Origin: Collinsella sp.
GTDB lineage: Bacteria > Actinomycetota > Coriobacteriia > Coriobacteriales > Coriobacteriaceae
DNA: 52,138 nucleotides
Assembly (NCBI GenBank): GCA_019419645.1
Contig: DXZN01000004.1
Span: 1 to 52,138 of the forward strand
Reading direction: 5' to 3'
Positions within the stretch are counted from its first letter, which is position 1. Each line of letters opens with the position of its first letter. The notes beneath the pieces are model-generated. The model made no database searches and had not been told where the DNA came from. It worked only from the letters and a program-made list of their open reading frames with translations. The translations under genes and the position numbers were made by a program. This document shows positions 8,672 to 17,950 of the stretch, piece after piece.

Positions 8672-10018
8672 CTACTCGAAGCTCAGCTGCTCCAGACGAT
8701 CAAAGACCGTGTCGATACGGGTGAGGAAGTCCCATGGATCAAAGATCTCGTCGAGCTTCTCCTGGCTGACGGTGCAGCGCGGGTCGGCCTCGAGACGCTC
8801 CTTAAAGGTGGGGCCGGAGACACAATCCTGTACCTCGTGCCAGGTTGCCATGGCGTTCTCCTGCACAATGGCGTACGCGTCCTCGCGGGTGATGCCCGTA
8901 TCGACGAGGGCGAGCAGCACCTTGGAGGAGAAGATGAGGCCGCGGGTCTTATTGAGGTTGGCCATCATGCGGGCAGGGTACAGCTGCAGGCCGTCGATAA
9001 CGCGGATGAGGCACTGGAACATGTGGTCGAGTGCGATGAAGCTATCGGCCTGGGCGACACGCTCGGCAGAGGAGTGCGAAATGTCACGCTCGTGCCACAG
9101 GGCGACGTTATCGAAGGCGACCTGGGCGTTGGACTTCACGACGCGCGACAGACCGCAGACCTTCTCCATGGTGATGGGGTTGCGCTTGTGCGGCATGGCG
9201 GAGCTGCCCTTTTGGCCCTTGCGGAAGGGCTCCTCGGCCTCGAGCGTATCGGTCTTCTGCAGGTTGCGGACCTCGGTCGCGATACGCTCGCAGGTGGCCG
9301 CTGTAGTGGCAAGCACGCCGGCAAGGTAGGCATGGTGATCGCGGCTGATGACCTGCGTGGACAGCGGGTCGTGGACCAGACCCAGGTGCTCGCAGACGTA
9401 CTCCTCGACGAACGGCTCGATGGAGCTGTAGGTGCCTACGGCACCGGAGATGGCACCGAAGGCAACATTCTTGCGAGCGTCCTCAAGACGATCCAAATCG
9501 CGCTTGAGCTCCCAGGCCCAAGAGCCAAACTTCATGCCGAAGGTCATCGGCTCGGCGTGGATGCCATGAGTGCGGCCGGCACAGAGCGTGTTGCGCTCCT
9601 CAAAGGCGCGACGCTTGCAAATCTCGCCGAGCTTCTTGACGTCCTCGATGATCAAGTCGCAGGCCTGGGTGAGCTGGTAGCACAGAGCCGTGTCGCCCAG
9701 ATCGGAGCTGGTCATGCCATAGTGAACCCAGCGGCTGGGCTTGGGGTCGCCCTCGGGCACATCGGCGTCGATATATTCCTTCATGTTGGTCAGGAAGGCA
9801 ATGACGTCGTGGCGCGTGACTTCCTCGATCTCGTCGACCTTTGCCTTCTCAAAGTTGGCGTGGTCGCGGATCCACTGGGCTTCGTCTTTAGAAATGCCGA
9901 TCTTACCGAGCTCCGCCTGGGCCTCGCAGGCCAGAACCTCGATCTCCTGCCAAATGGCGTACTTGTTCTCGAGGGAGAAGATGTGTCCCATCTCCGGGCG
10001 GGTATAGCGATCGATCAT
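8672..10018 (-). CDS. purB: Adenylosuccinate lyase (PurB)
   Basis: PurB cleaves SAICAR and adenylosuccinate, releasing fumarate, and so works one step after PurC, which lies 4 kb away. The 448-residue protein shows the fumarase/aspartase-superfamily signature KGSSAMPHKRNP, the TRHDV block, and HYGMTSSDLGDTA. I place the start at the ATG at 10018, five bases after AAGGAG; earlier in-frame codons read into the upstream non-coding stretch. It is probably a single-gene transcript, with tRNA-Gly tail repeats upstream and a hairpin downstream. Confidence 0.96.
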   Translation of the reverse strand: MIDRYTRPEMGHIFSLENKYAIWQEIEVLACEAQAELGKIGISKDEAQWIRDHANFEKAKVDEIEEVTRHDVIAFLTNMKEYIDADVPEGDPKPSRWVHYGMTSSDLGDTALCYQLTQACDLIIEDVKKLGEICKRRAFEERNTLCAGRTHGIHAEPMTFGMKFGSWAWELKRDLDRLEDARKNVAFGAISGAVGTYSSIEPFVEEYVCEHLGLVHDPLSTQVISRDHHAYLAGVLATTAATCERIATEVRNLQKTDTLEAEEPFRKGQKGSSAMPHKRNPITMEKVCGLSRVVKSNAQVAFDNVALWHERDISHSSAERVAQADSFIALDHMFQCLIRVIDGLQLYPARMMANLNKTRGLIFSSKVLLALVDTGITREDAYAIVQENAMATWHEVQDCVSGPTFKERLEADPRCTVSQEKLDEIFDPWDFLTRIDTVFDRLEQLSFE

Positions 10019-10120
10019 AGCGGCTCCTTTTTGGTTATTGGCACGTTGGTCGTAACCCAACCATTGTACCGTGCGCAGGTGCAAGTATGGGCAGCAGGCA
10101 TGAACCTAACATTTTGGAAT

Positions 10121-10390
10121 TGGAGCGGGCATGGGGACATCCGCGTATTTGCTTCGCAAATACGCACCGGCTGCGGCGACACACCCGGACCTACACCCAT
10201 GCGCGGGCAAAATGGGTTGAATCTGACGCCCCCGGCTGTCTCCCGTGCTCGATGGAGCGGGCAACGGGACGTCTGCGTATTTGCTTCGCAAATCCGCACC
10301 GGCTTCAGGCACCTGCCGGCGCCTTCGCCTGCTCGCTACAAACGCTTCGCGTTTGCTTAACGCTCGCACCCTGTCGGGTTCGAGTCCCGG
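10121..10390 (-). repeat. Tandem tRNA-Gly 3'-tail repeats with GCGAAGC hairpins
   Basis: Copies of the last 18 bases of tRNA-Gly (10445-10462, including CCA) recur at 10253-10270 (18/18) and 10121-10138 (16/18). Each is joined on its right to a 23-base palindrome with the core GCTTCGC (10143-10165, perfect; 10275-10297, one mismatch). A third hairpin (10339-10355, arms CAAACGC/GCGTTTG) and a T-arm-like CGGGTTCGAGTCCCGG (10375-10390) complete the block. No coding potential is apparent. The arrangement mirrors that beside tRNA-Lys. Confidence 0.8.
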
Positions 10391-10399
10391 CGCTTTGTT

Positions 10400-10432
10400 G
10401 AAAAAAGCACGGCACCGTGATGGTGCCGTGCT
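10400..10432 (-). terminator. Intrinsic terminator after tRNA-Gly
   Basis: Perfect 11-bp stem AGCACGGCACC/GGTGCCGTGCT with a 5-base loop, followed on the minus strand by six T. Confidence 0.88.
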
Positions 10433-10444
10433 TGTGCTCTTAAC

Positions 10445-10519
10445 TGGAGCGGGCAACGGGACTCGAACCCGCGAGTGTCAGCTTGGGAAGCTGATGCCTT
10501 ACCACTTGGCGATGCCCGC
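10445..10519 (-). tRNA. tRNA-Gly (CCC)
   Basis: A 75-base cloverleaf with acceptor GCGGGCA/TGCCCGC, anticodon stem TCAGC/GCTGA and loop TTCCCAA giving CCC, T-loop GGTTCGAGTC, and encoded CCA at 10447-10445. Its 3' end is duplicated downstream in the repeat block. Confidence 0.97.
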
Positions 10520-10816
10520 TTGTGTGTTGGCTAGTATAACGCGGTTGTCTTGTTCGATACAAGGGTGGTGATGCTTGTTTTAGCTGTGGAGATTCGTTTG
10601 AAAATCGCGTCAATTGTGGAGATGAGGACCTTTGACCTCCTGTTCTCCCTATCTTCTACCTGCGCTTTTGCTTGATTGTTGTATTTGAGCTCAATTTGTC
10701 AGGAATTGGGCAAGCTTTTGGTCAGGCTCCGGTACTTACCCGCATGAACCTCGGGGGTAGCCTCATCCTACGCGTCGCAGCCTCCCCGTGCGGCGCACGA
10801 GGGATAAGGAGCAGCC
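10520..10816. other. Non-coding gap before the adhesin
   Basis: About 300 bases between the divergent tRNA-Gly and the adhesin gene. I see no gene, strong promoter or hairpin, beyond the adhesin ribosome site AAGGAG at about 10806. Confidence 0.5.
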
Positions 10817-13800
10817 ATGTCCAACGCACCCACGCACTCTGTCCACAGCGCAATCGCAACAGGCCCGCTGCTCCTGCTCCTCTTCCTGCTTTTCGGCTGC
10901 CTGGCACCGGGAGCCGCATTTGCCGTCGATGGCTACGACCAGCTCGGCTTCCGCACTATTAGCGATGATTGTGGGCCCTTCATTATCGGCAAGTATGAAG
11001 CTCAAGACGCCTCGATTGCCTACTGCATGAACCAGGAGCGTCCCGGCCCCACCAAGCCGGGCGGCCCATGGCTCAACTTTGATCAAGGCTGGGTGTGGCT
11101 CGACGACGAGTTCGCAGCAATCGTTTGTCACGGATATCCTACCGCCACGTCGTTTGGCGGTTACCATCTTTCACCCGATCGCGCCCGCGCCGCCACCCAG
11201 CTTGCCGTATGGATGCTCAACGGCACTACCCATGTCGACGGCACCTACTCCTACACGACCGCTCAGGGCAAAACCAAGAGCGGGCACTTTACCGCCGACG
11301 ATGAAGTCGTGGCGGCTGCGCGGTGGCTCCACGACAGCGCAAAATCAGGAAGCATCAAAGCCGCTCCGCACCGCGCGCGACGCTATCTAGGAACCGTATC
11401 GGGCGGCAGCAGACGTCAAGACATGCTCTATGTACTGCCGGCGGTCTCTGTTTCCTTCCAAAAGCAGTCTGCGAACACTGTTATTACCAGCGGAAACAAT
11501 ACCTATCAGTTTACCGGGGCAACATTCGATGTTTTTGAGAGCGCCAGCGGCGCGCGTGTCGGCACCATCCAGATGGACAGCAACGGTCAAGCGCAGGCAG
11601 CACTTCTGCCCAACACGGCATACTACCTAGTTGAGACAACAGCGCCAGCTGGTTATATCCCCCTGCACGATCGCATTGCCTTTACCACGACGGATAACGG
11701 CGGATACGTCACCATTGATGAACAACCCGGCACCATTACCTTGCGCATTGTAAAGCTCGACGCCGCAACGAATGCAGGCCCCCAAGTTGGGGCTTCGCTC
11801 GCAGGAGCAGAATTCGTGTGCGTATCGCAATCAACCCCTGGATGGACACAAACTCTCAGGACCGATGAAAGCGGTCGAGCTACCCTCACCGATGTCCCCC
11901 TGGGAACCTTTACCATCTATGAATCGAAGGCGCCCGAGGGCTATTTGCCCTCCGGTGACAGTTGGTCTTACACCGTTGGAGCCGACCAACTCGGCGATTC
12001 AGGCGTGGTCGAGATCGAATCTCGCGTTTCCGATATCCCCATTGCGTTTGACCTTGAGATTTCCAAATTCAAGGACTACGGCAATAGCGATCAATCCGGC
12101 CTGGAGCAGCCGGCAGGAGATGTTGTCTTTGAGGTTGTCAGTAACAGCTCTCAGCAGGTTGTTGGCACACTGACTACAAACATCTATGGCTTTGCCTCCA
12201 CCAAAGACCAGCCCGAAGCATGGTTCGGCACAGGCAAGCGACCAGCCGGTGTCCACGGAGCCGTCCCATACGACCGCGCCGGCTACACGGTTCGTGAGGT
12301 TCCGGAAACCGTCCCCGAGGGTTTTAAACGTGCGGGGGAATGGACCGTCGAGGCCAATCAGATTTCCGACGGCGCCGTGCTTCAATATATCGTGGACAAC
12401 CACGCTCTGTCGACGCATCTCCAGATTGTAAAACGCGATGCCCAAACAGGCGCTTCTGTTCCCCTAGCCGGATTCACCTTCCAACTCCTCGACAGCAATC
12501 ACAAACCTGTCTCACAAACATGCTGGTATCCAGCACATAACGTAATGGACACTTTTACGACTGACGCGACCGGCACCGTCACACTGCCCGAATCGCTCGT
12601 GCCGGGCACCTATTATGTACGCGAAACCTCGGCCAAAGAGCCCTATCTTGTCGGCGGAGAGATCGAGGTAAACATACCCGCCGATATAAACCTAACGCCC
12701 GTTGCAATCGTCTCGTATTATGACCACGCCGCGACCGGAAACATCAGGATCGTTAAAACCGATGCCGTGGACGGCAGCAGCCTCGCGGGCGCCATCTTTG
12801 AGATCCGTGCCTCAGGTGATATCGTGCGCCCCGACGGTAGCATTGCCGCGCTCGACGGTGAGACTGTCGCTACCGTCACGACGGATGAAACTGGAGAAGC
12901 ACGCGCGGATGACCTCCCGTTGGGATCTGGCACCGCACGCTACGAGGTCGTCGAGACTCAGGCGCCGACCGGCTTCTTACTCGACCGAACGCACCATATC
13001 GTCGACCTTACCTATGCCGACCAGAAAACACCCGTTGTGGAAGCACGGCTTAACGTATCCGACGATTACACCAAGGTTGATATCTCCAAGGTCGATGCAA
13101 GCGGAGAGCAGGAAGTGAAAGGCGCACAGCTCACCTTATCTGGTCCCGATAAAACCGAAATAGACTCCTGGACCTCATCCGACAAGCCGCACCGCATCGA
13201 ACATCTTGCACCCGGCACCTACTCGTTGCGCGAAACGATGTCTCCGCGGACCTATGACCTTGCCGAGGAGATAACGTTTGAAATAAAGGACACGGGAGAA
13301 GTCCAATCCGTCTCGATGAAGGATGCGCCCATCGAGATCAAAGGACAGGTCGACAAGCGTCAGGAGCTTGTCCAACCTATCGGGAAGGGTCTGTTGGCTA
13401 ACGGCGATGGAAAAAACCGCGCCGCGATGCAAACCAATACGGATGGGCTTTTCTCCTATACCATCGATGCTCGAAACGATTCCGCTACTTGGGTTGATGA
13501 GTTTACGATTACCGATGATCTTGAGTGCGCCAAAGACGGCACGGCGAGATTCGTCTCAATCGAAACCCCCGTCGCCATCGGCGACCTCAACGGTCTGTGC
13601 AACGTGTGGTATCGCACGACGCCGTTGGACTCGACAGACATCGATGAGCCGGCAAACGCGACGCTTGACGATGGGCACGAAAATCCTTGGCTTGAGTCCG
13701 ACGAAGTAAAAGAGAGCCTTGGTGAGGACTGTCGCCTCGTCGATTACGACGGCTGGCGCCTCTGGAAGGCGGATGTCCCGACCACGGAATCCACCACACT

Positions 13801-14248
13801 CGAGGCGAAAGAACTCGACCTTGCATCCAATACCGTCGTAACGGGCATTCGCATTGAATACGGTGCAGTAGCCGCCGACTTTACGACTCGAAGCGATGCA
13901 GATTCCTGGACCCGCGATGATCTCAAAGATGAGCACGACGACCTTGACGATGCCAAAGCAATCCTTGGCACAGACGCTCGGGGCGCAGTCGTGCACATGC
14001 AGGCAACGTCGGCTTATACGCCCCAAACCGCACTCACCAACAGCGCGCGCGTCGATCTTTGCCGCAACGGCGGCGGCGATAAACTTGAGTCACATGACGA
14101 GGACCGTGTCATTCAACGCTGTACCCTACCGCAGGACCTACCGGCAACAGGATCAGTTCCCATCACCGCTTGCATCACCGCGCTTCTGACCTCGGGTGCC
14201 GCAGCCCTATGGTTCGCTCGCCTTAGGTCGATCCCAAAGAAGCGCTAG
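10817..14248 (+). CDS. LPATG-anchored thioester-domain adhesin
   Basis: This 1143-residue surface protein has a signal peptide (to about 36). It is followed by a class I thioester (TQXA) domain: Cys70 in IAYCMN and Gln128 in ATQLAVW are placed to form the internal thioester that lets such adhesins bond covalently to host targets. Next come at least five SpaA/Cna-B-type domains, marked by repeats such as LRIVKLDA (about 305), LQIVKRDAQTG (about 530), IRIVKTDA (about 645) and VDISKVDA (about 750), and a divergent domain near 840-1090. The cell-wall sorting signal is LPATG (1108-1112), a hydrophobic stretch and the tail RSIPKKR. AAGGAG precedes the ATG. It runs against the local gene direction, and no sortase is nearby. 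Ligand unknown. Confidence 0.92.
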   Translation: MSNAPTHSVHSAIATGPLLLLLFLLFGCLAPGAAFAVDGYDQLGFRTISDDCGPFIIGKYEAQDASIAYCMNQERPGPTKPGGPWLNFDQGWVWLDDEFAAIVCHGYPTATSFGGYHLSPDRARAATQLAVWMLNGTTHVDGTYSYTTAQGKTKSGHFTADDEVVAAARWLHDSAKSGSIKAAPHRARRYLGTVSGGSRRQDMLYVLPAVSVSFQKQSANTVITSGNNTYQFTGATFDVFESASGARVGTIQMDSNGQAQAALLPNTAYYLVETTAPAGYIPLHDRIAFTTTDNGGYVTIDEQPGTITLRIVKLDAATNAGPQVGASLAGAEFVCVSQSTPGWTQTLRTDESGRATLTDVPLGTFTIYESKAPEGYLPSGDSWSYTVGADQLGDSGVVEIESRVSDIPIAFDLEISKFKDYGNSDQSGLEQPAGDVVFEVVSNSSQQVVGTLTTNIYGFASTKDQPEAWFGTGKRPAGVHGAVPYDRAGYTVREVPETVPEGFKRAGEWTVEANQISDGAVLQYIVDNHALSTHLQIVKRDAQTGASVPLAGFTFQLLDSNHKPVSQTCWYPAHNVMDTFTTDATGTVTLPESLVPGTYYVRETSAKEPYLVGGEIEVNIPADINLTPVAIVSYYDHAATGNIRIVKTDAVDGSSLAGAIFEIRASGDIVRPDGSIAALDGETVATVTTDETGEARADDLPLGSGTARYEVVETQAPTGFLLDRTHHIVDLTYADQKTPVVEARLNVSDDYTKVDISKVDASGEQEVKGAQLTLSGPDKTEIDSWTSSDKPHRIEHLAPGTYSLRETMSPRTYDLAEEITFEIKDTGEVQSVSMKDAPIEIKGQVDKRQELVQPIGKGLLANGDGKNRAAMQTNTDGLFSYTIDARNDSATWVDEFTITDDLECAKDGTARFVSIETPVAIGDLNGLCNVWYRTTPLDSTDIDEPANATLDDGHENPWLESDEVKESLGEDCRLVDYDGWRLWKADVPTTESTTLEAKELDLASNTVVTGIRIEYGAVAADFTTRSDADSWTRDDLKDEHDDLDDAKAILGTDARGAVVHMQATSAYTPQTALTNSARVDLCRNGGGDKLESHDEDRVIQRCTLPQDLPATGSVPITACITALLTSGAAALWFARLRSIPKKR

Positions 14249-14255
14249 CACGATG

Positions 14256-14293
14256 AAAAAGCGGGCAAGCCAGTCCCCCGGCTCGCCCGCTTT
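14256..14293. terminator. Bidirectional terminator between convergent genes
   Basis: A stem AAAGCGGGC/GCCCGCTTT with inner AGCC/GGCT pairs has A residues on the left and T on the right. It lies between the adhesin stop and the convergent 72-residue gene. Confidence 0.8.
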
Positions 14294-14314
14294 CAATCAT
14301 TTAAATCGCCGCAT

Positions 14315-14533
14315 CTACTCTGCAGACGAAGATCCACCATCAACGATTGCTTGCTCGGACTCAGGAATCCCATCGGCACCCGTGCTCTGTTCTTGCTCCA
14401 CCTCTTCGCTGATTGCGGAGGCGGGGGTCGAGCCCTTCGCGCCCACGATGTAGGCAGCTCCAAACCCTAACGCAATGGCAATTAAGGTCAAAATCACGTA
14501 GACAGGCCAATGGCGCTTAATATACGAAAACAC
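14315..14533 (-). CDS. Small single-pass membrane protein
   Basis: A 72-residue protein with one membrane segment (about 9-30, VYVILTLIAIALGFGAAYIV) and an acidic Ser/Glu-rich tail. No family recognised. It starts 21 bases after the stop of the large M28-like gene and is probably in its operon. Confidence 0.7.
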   Translation of the reverse strand: MFSYIKRHWPVYVILTLIAIALGFGAAYIVGAKGSTPASAISEEVEQEQSTGADGIPESEQAIVDGGSSSAE

Positions 14534-14554
14534 GTTGACTCCTTAGAGCTCCGT

Positions 14555-17500
14555 CTACGAACGGCGGATAACCTCGGTCACGACCTCGGATACCGTGGCA
14601 ATGTTCGTCGGATTGACATTGTGGGGCAGGTCGTCCTCGGTACGAGCGCAAGCCAGACGCGTGCCGTCCACGCCGGCGATGGTGAGGGCTCGGCGGCTCG
14701 CCTCGAGCGCGGCATAGGCATCGGTCTTGGCATAGGGCATCTCGAGCGCGCCACAATCGACATGGAACGACTTGCACACCTTGCTGACCAGGTTCATGAT
14801 GCGGCGATCGCCCTTGAGCAGCTGCTGTTCGCCCTCAACCGTCACCACCGAAAGCCTACCGGCGCCGACGGATTCAAGATTGATGAAGAATACGCCGCGG
14901 AGCTTATCGCGATGCGAAGCCAAGAAGGCCTTCATACCGGCGCCATCACAATCCGAGGCGCCCGTTGCCACAAACCAGATATCGTGACCGAGCAGCTCAT
15001 CGTCACCCATAGAGGCGACAGCCGAGAGCATATCTTCGGAAGAAGCGCCGTCGGAAGACGTAGCGCCGCCCTTCCAGCCATCGTTATCGTCCTCGAAATT
15101 ATCCCACGAACCGATGCCGCGACCGGACTTCTTGGCATCGTAATCGTCTTCGACGCCCAGCCAGTCACTCATACTGTCCTGTTCGTTTTTCTTTTTACGA
15201 CCGAACAGGCCGCCCAGGCCGCGCTTGCGAGACTTGGGTGCCGCAGGGGCGGGAGCCGAAATGGTCTCGATCGGCTGTGCGCCCGACGCAACGGGCATAG
15301 GAGGCGCAACGGGTGCCGATGTGGGTTCGGGACCCTGAGCGGTAGCAAAGGGGTCGTTGACCTGTGCGGAGGGATCGGGAAGGTCGAACAGCGACGTGCG
15401 AGACGCAACGTTTGTCTGCTTCATCGACGGCAGCGACGGATCGGGGACCGAAGCCAGCGGAGACGAGGAGGGTGCAGGCGACGGTGCCGACGCCGGATCG
15501 GGAACATTCATCTGCGGACGCGGCGATGCTTGGGAGGAAATCTGGGCCATAAGGGAATCGACCGTTTCGTCCTGGGTGGGAGCGACATTGGCAACCGTGG
15601 CACCGGAACCACTCGAGGTCGGCATGGTGAAAATCTGCGTGGAGTAAGGCCTCGACTCATCCGTCTCGGGAGTCTCGGAAACCGCAGGCACTTCCTCCTG
15701 CTCGACCTCGGTCGAATCACCTTGATCGGCTGCCGCGTATTGCTCTTCGTCAGAGTTGGCCTCGACGGGCTCGTCCTCGGCGACATCTTGGATTTCGGCA
15801 GCATCAATAGGCTCGTCATCGTCTGCCGCGTCGCCCTGCTCATCGGAAACAGGAAGGGGCTCGGCAATCGCGGTGCCTTGCTTTTCAAACGTTATCGTGG
15901 AATCGAACTGCGCGGCATCAAACGACATGGTGCTATCGACCTGTTGCTGAGCCTCGAAAGACGTCGTCGCCTCAGCAACATCCGCGGACGCCGGTTGCTG
16001 GGACTCAAAGGACGTCGTAGCTTCGGCAGCGTCGACGGGCACGGACTGCATAGCCTCGTTCTGCTCGAGCTCTTGCGCCGCGCGCTCACGTGCCGCCTCG
16101 GCTGCCTGCTGCTGAGCGATAGCCTCCTGCTCGGCAGCCTCGCGTGCGGCAGCGCGCTTCTCCTCGAAATCGTCGACAAATTTCCTGCCCTTTGCAAGCG
16201 CACCCTTAAAGAAGTTGGAAGCGCTGGCGCCAATCGAAGAGAACGCGGATGCAATATCGGCATGGGGCGTTGCCGCGGGAATCTCGGCCGAGAAATCAGT
16301 ATCGCTCTCGTAAGACACGCGCCTCGGCTGTTCAACGTAATCGTCGTCAGACTCGTCCGTAACGTCTTGCGCCGGCGCGGCGGGAGCCAAAATGTCCAGT
16401 CCTGCCGCGGGATCGATCGCGGACACCGCCTCGGGCTCGGCAACGGCAGCGGTAACCGCGGCAGACTCATCATCCACGGCGACAACGGGCGCAGGTGCAG
16501 TCACGACGGGGGCAGGCTCGGGCTCAAACGTCGGCTCCTCGCCTTCCTCGTAATCGAGCGTGCAGGACTCGGGAAGCATTCCGAGCGCACGGATGGCATC
16601 CGAACCAAAGCGGATGTTGCCGGCGGCATTGCGATAGAGCTTGGGCTCGGGCTCGGCCGCGACAGGCTCCTCCGCCGGCTCGGCAGCGGGAACCTCGTCA
16701 TTGAACTCTTCGGCCTGGACAGCCTGATTCTGATCCTCGGGCACGATGGCGCCAATCAGCGTCTCGTCGGCAGACGCACCCTCAAAGCCCTCGATCTGCT
16801 CGTCGAAAGCCTCGCCCTGTTCGGGCTCGGTCTGAGCGTCGGAAGCAATCGGCTGGCCGAACTCGTCCTCGGCGTAGGTAGGCTCTTCATACTCGATGGT
16901 GTTGCCGTAGTCGTTTTGCTGTTGGGCCGCGGCATACTCCGCCGCTGCGCGCGCCATTTCCTCGGCACGACGCTTCTGCTCCCCAAAATAGGTATCGAAC
17001 GGAACATCGTCGGGAAACTCGTTTTCGCCCTGGAAGGGAGCAACGTTGTCCATAACGCCGAGCATAGCGGCGACAGAAGACTTGTTGCACACTGCGCCGG
17101 ACGTATAGGGAAGCACAAAACGGTTAGAAATGATGTTTGCCGCGTTGGCGAGCGCAACGAGGGAAGCGAGGATCGCGACAATCCACAGCAGAACCTTGAG
17201 CGCGCCGGGGAGCGGCAGGATACGCAAGATGGCAACGGCAGCAGGGGCAACCGTGGCAACGGGCAACAGCTTGGCGATGAGCGCACGATAAGAAGCATAG
17301 GGCTCGCGGGCGAGCAGCTCAGCACGGGGAGAGTCGTAGTGTGCGACAACGACCACCGGGCGGTTGCGCGGAGACGCGAGCGGGCCCGAGGCCTTGTGGT
17401 AGGCGATGACATTTTGGCTCACGCCCGTCTTGCCCAGGCGCGAAACCACGGGGTGGCCCGTGCGTTCGAGCACGTAAAGAACGGCGCCGGCAATGGCCAG

Positions 17501-17752
17501 CAAGGTGCCGACCAAGCCGATGCCGCCGCCGATGCCCATCAGTAGGGCGCCGGCAAACGCAAGAATACCGGTAACGGCAAATGCCAACCTACTGGGCGCC
17601 GGGGCATTGAACTCCTGAACCTCGGGATCAAAGCCGTGGTTGCAGAAGATCTGAGCGATATCCTCGGCAGCCAAGCGCTCTTCTTCGCTGCATGCCGGCG
17701 TAATGCCGGTGTTCTGCAGCAGGTGGTTAATATAGTTCTGGGTGTTCGCCAT
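14555..17752 (-). CDS. Large M28-like membrane protein, degenerate active site
   Basis: The two ends of this 1065-residue protein resemble family M28 (Zn peptidase) halves. The N-terminal part has VVVVAHYDSPRAE (His138, Asp140), and the C-terminal 145 residues have WFVATGASD, FFINLESVGAG and a final P-rich block. Two pairs of membrane segments (about 57-95 and 160-212) interrupt the first half. About 680 acidic, low-complexity residues (about 240-920), rich in Ala/Glu/Pro/Ser with short Q/A coiled-coil-like stretches, separate the halves. The usual ligands look lost: the ANDxxS Asp reads CNKSS, the Glu-Glu pair reads Ser933-Asp934, and the SDH His reads TDA. It may therefore be a non-catalytic binding protein. 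The ATG at 17752 follows GGAG. Confidence 0.75.
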   Translation of the reverse strand: MANTQNYINHLLQNTGITPACSEEERLAAEDIAQIFCNHGFDPEVQEFNAPAPSRLAFAVTGILAFAGALLMGIGGGIGLVGTLLAIAGAVLYVLERTGHPVVSRLGKTGVSQNVIAYHKASGPLASPRNRPVVVVAHYDSPRAELLAREPYASYRALIAKLLPVATVAPAAVAILRILPLPGALKVLLWIVAILASLVALANAANIISNRFVLPYTSGAVCNKSSVAAMLGVMDNVAPFQGENEFPDDVPFDTYFGEQKRRAEEMARAAAEYAAAQQQNDYGNTIEYEEPTYAEDEFGQPIASDAQTEPEQGEAFDEQIEGFEGASADETLIGAIVPEDQNQAVQAEEFNDEVPAAEPAEEPVAAEPEPKLYRNAAGNIRFGSDAIRALGMLPESCTLDYEEGEEPTFEPEPAPVVTAPAPVVAVDDESAAVTAAVAEPEAVSAIDPAAGLDILAPAAPAQDVTDESDDDYVEQPRRVSYESDTDFSAEIPAATPHADIASAFSSIGASASNFFKGALAKGRKFVDDFEEKRAAAREAAEQEAIAQQQAAEAARERAAQELEQNEAMQSVPVDAAEATTSFESQQPASADVAEATTSFEAQQQVDSTMSFDAAQFDSTITFEKQGTAIAEPLPVSDEQGDAADDDEPIDAAEIQDVAEDEPVEANSDEEQYAAADQGDSTEVEQEEVPAVSETPETDESRPYSTQIFTMPTSSGSGATVANVAPTQDETVDSLMAQISSQASPRPQMNVPDPASAPSPAPSSSPLASVPDPSLPSMKQTNVASRTSLFDLPDPSAQVNDPFATAQGPEPTSAPVAPPMPVASGAQPIETISAPAPAAPKSRKRGLGGLFGRKKKNEQDSMSDWLGVEDDYDAKKSGRGIGSWDNFEDDNDGWKGGATSSDGASSEDMLSAVASMGDDELLGHDIWFVATGASDCDGAGMKAFLASHRDKLRGVFFINLESVGAGRLSVVTVEGEQQLLKGDRRIMNLVSKVCKSFHVDCGALEMPYAKTDAYAALEASRRALTIAGVDGTRLACARTEDDLPHNVNPTNIATVSEVVTEVIRRS

Positions 17753-17950
17753 GTGCGCTCCACATCCATAATCCGACAAATAGGCCCAATGCATGCACAT
17801 TAGAACCGTATATAGTCGAAAGTATACCCCGAGCGAGCGCAAACGACCGAATTCGGGCCATCTTAACGCCCCGAGCGGACAAGGATATAGCCTAATCTCC
17901 ATATCGGACTAAAATCATGGCAGCAAACCACCTTCTCATGCGAGGACTCT

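Noticed and set aside
10375..10390. T-arm-like GGTTCGAGTC block as a second tRNA
   Set aside because: No acceptor, D-arm or anticodon arm can be built around it; it belongs to the repeat block.
10121..10390. Possible CRISPR array in the tRNA-Gly repeat block
   Set aside because: Repeats are few, unevenly spaced and tRNA-derived, the spacers are unequal, and no cas gene is present.
14510..17545. Very long open frame on the plus strand opposite the M28-like gene
   Set aside because: It is a mirror of the GC-rich coding strand, has a low-complexity Arg/Gly/Leu composition and no ribosome site or domain, while the minus frame has recognisable motifs.
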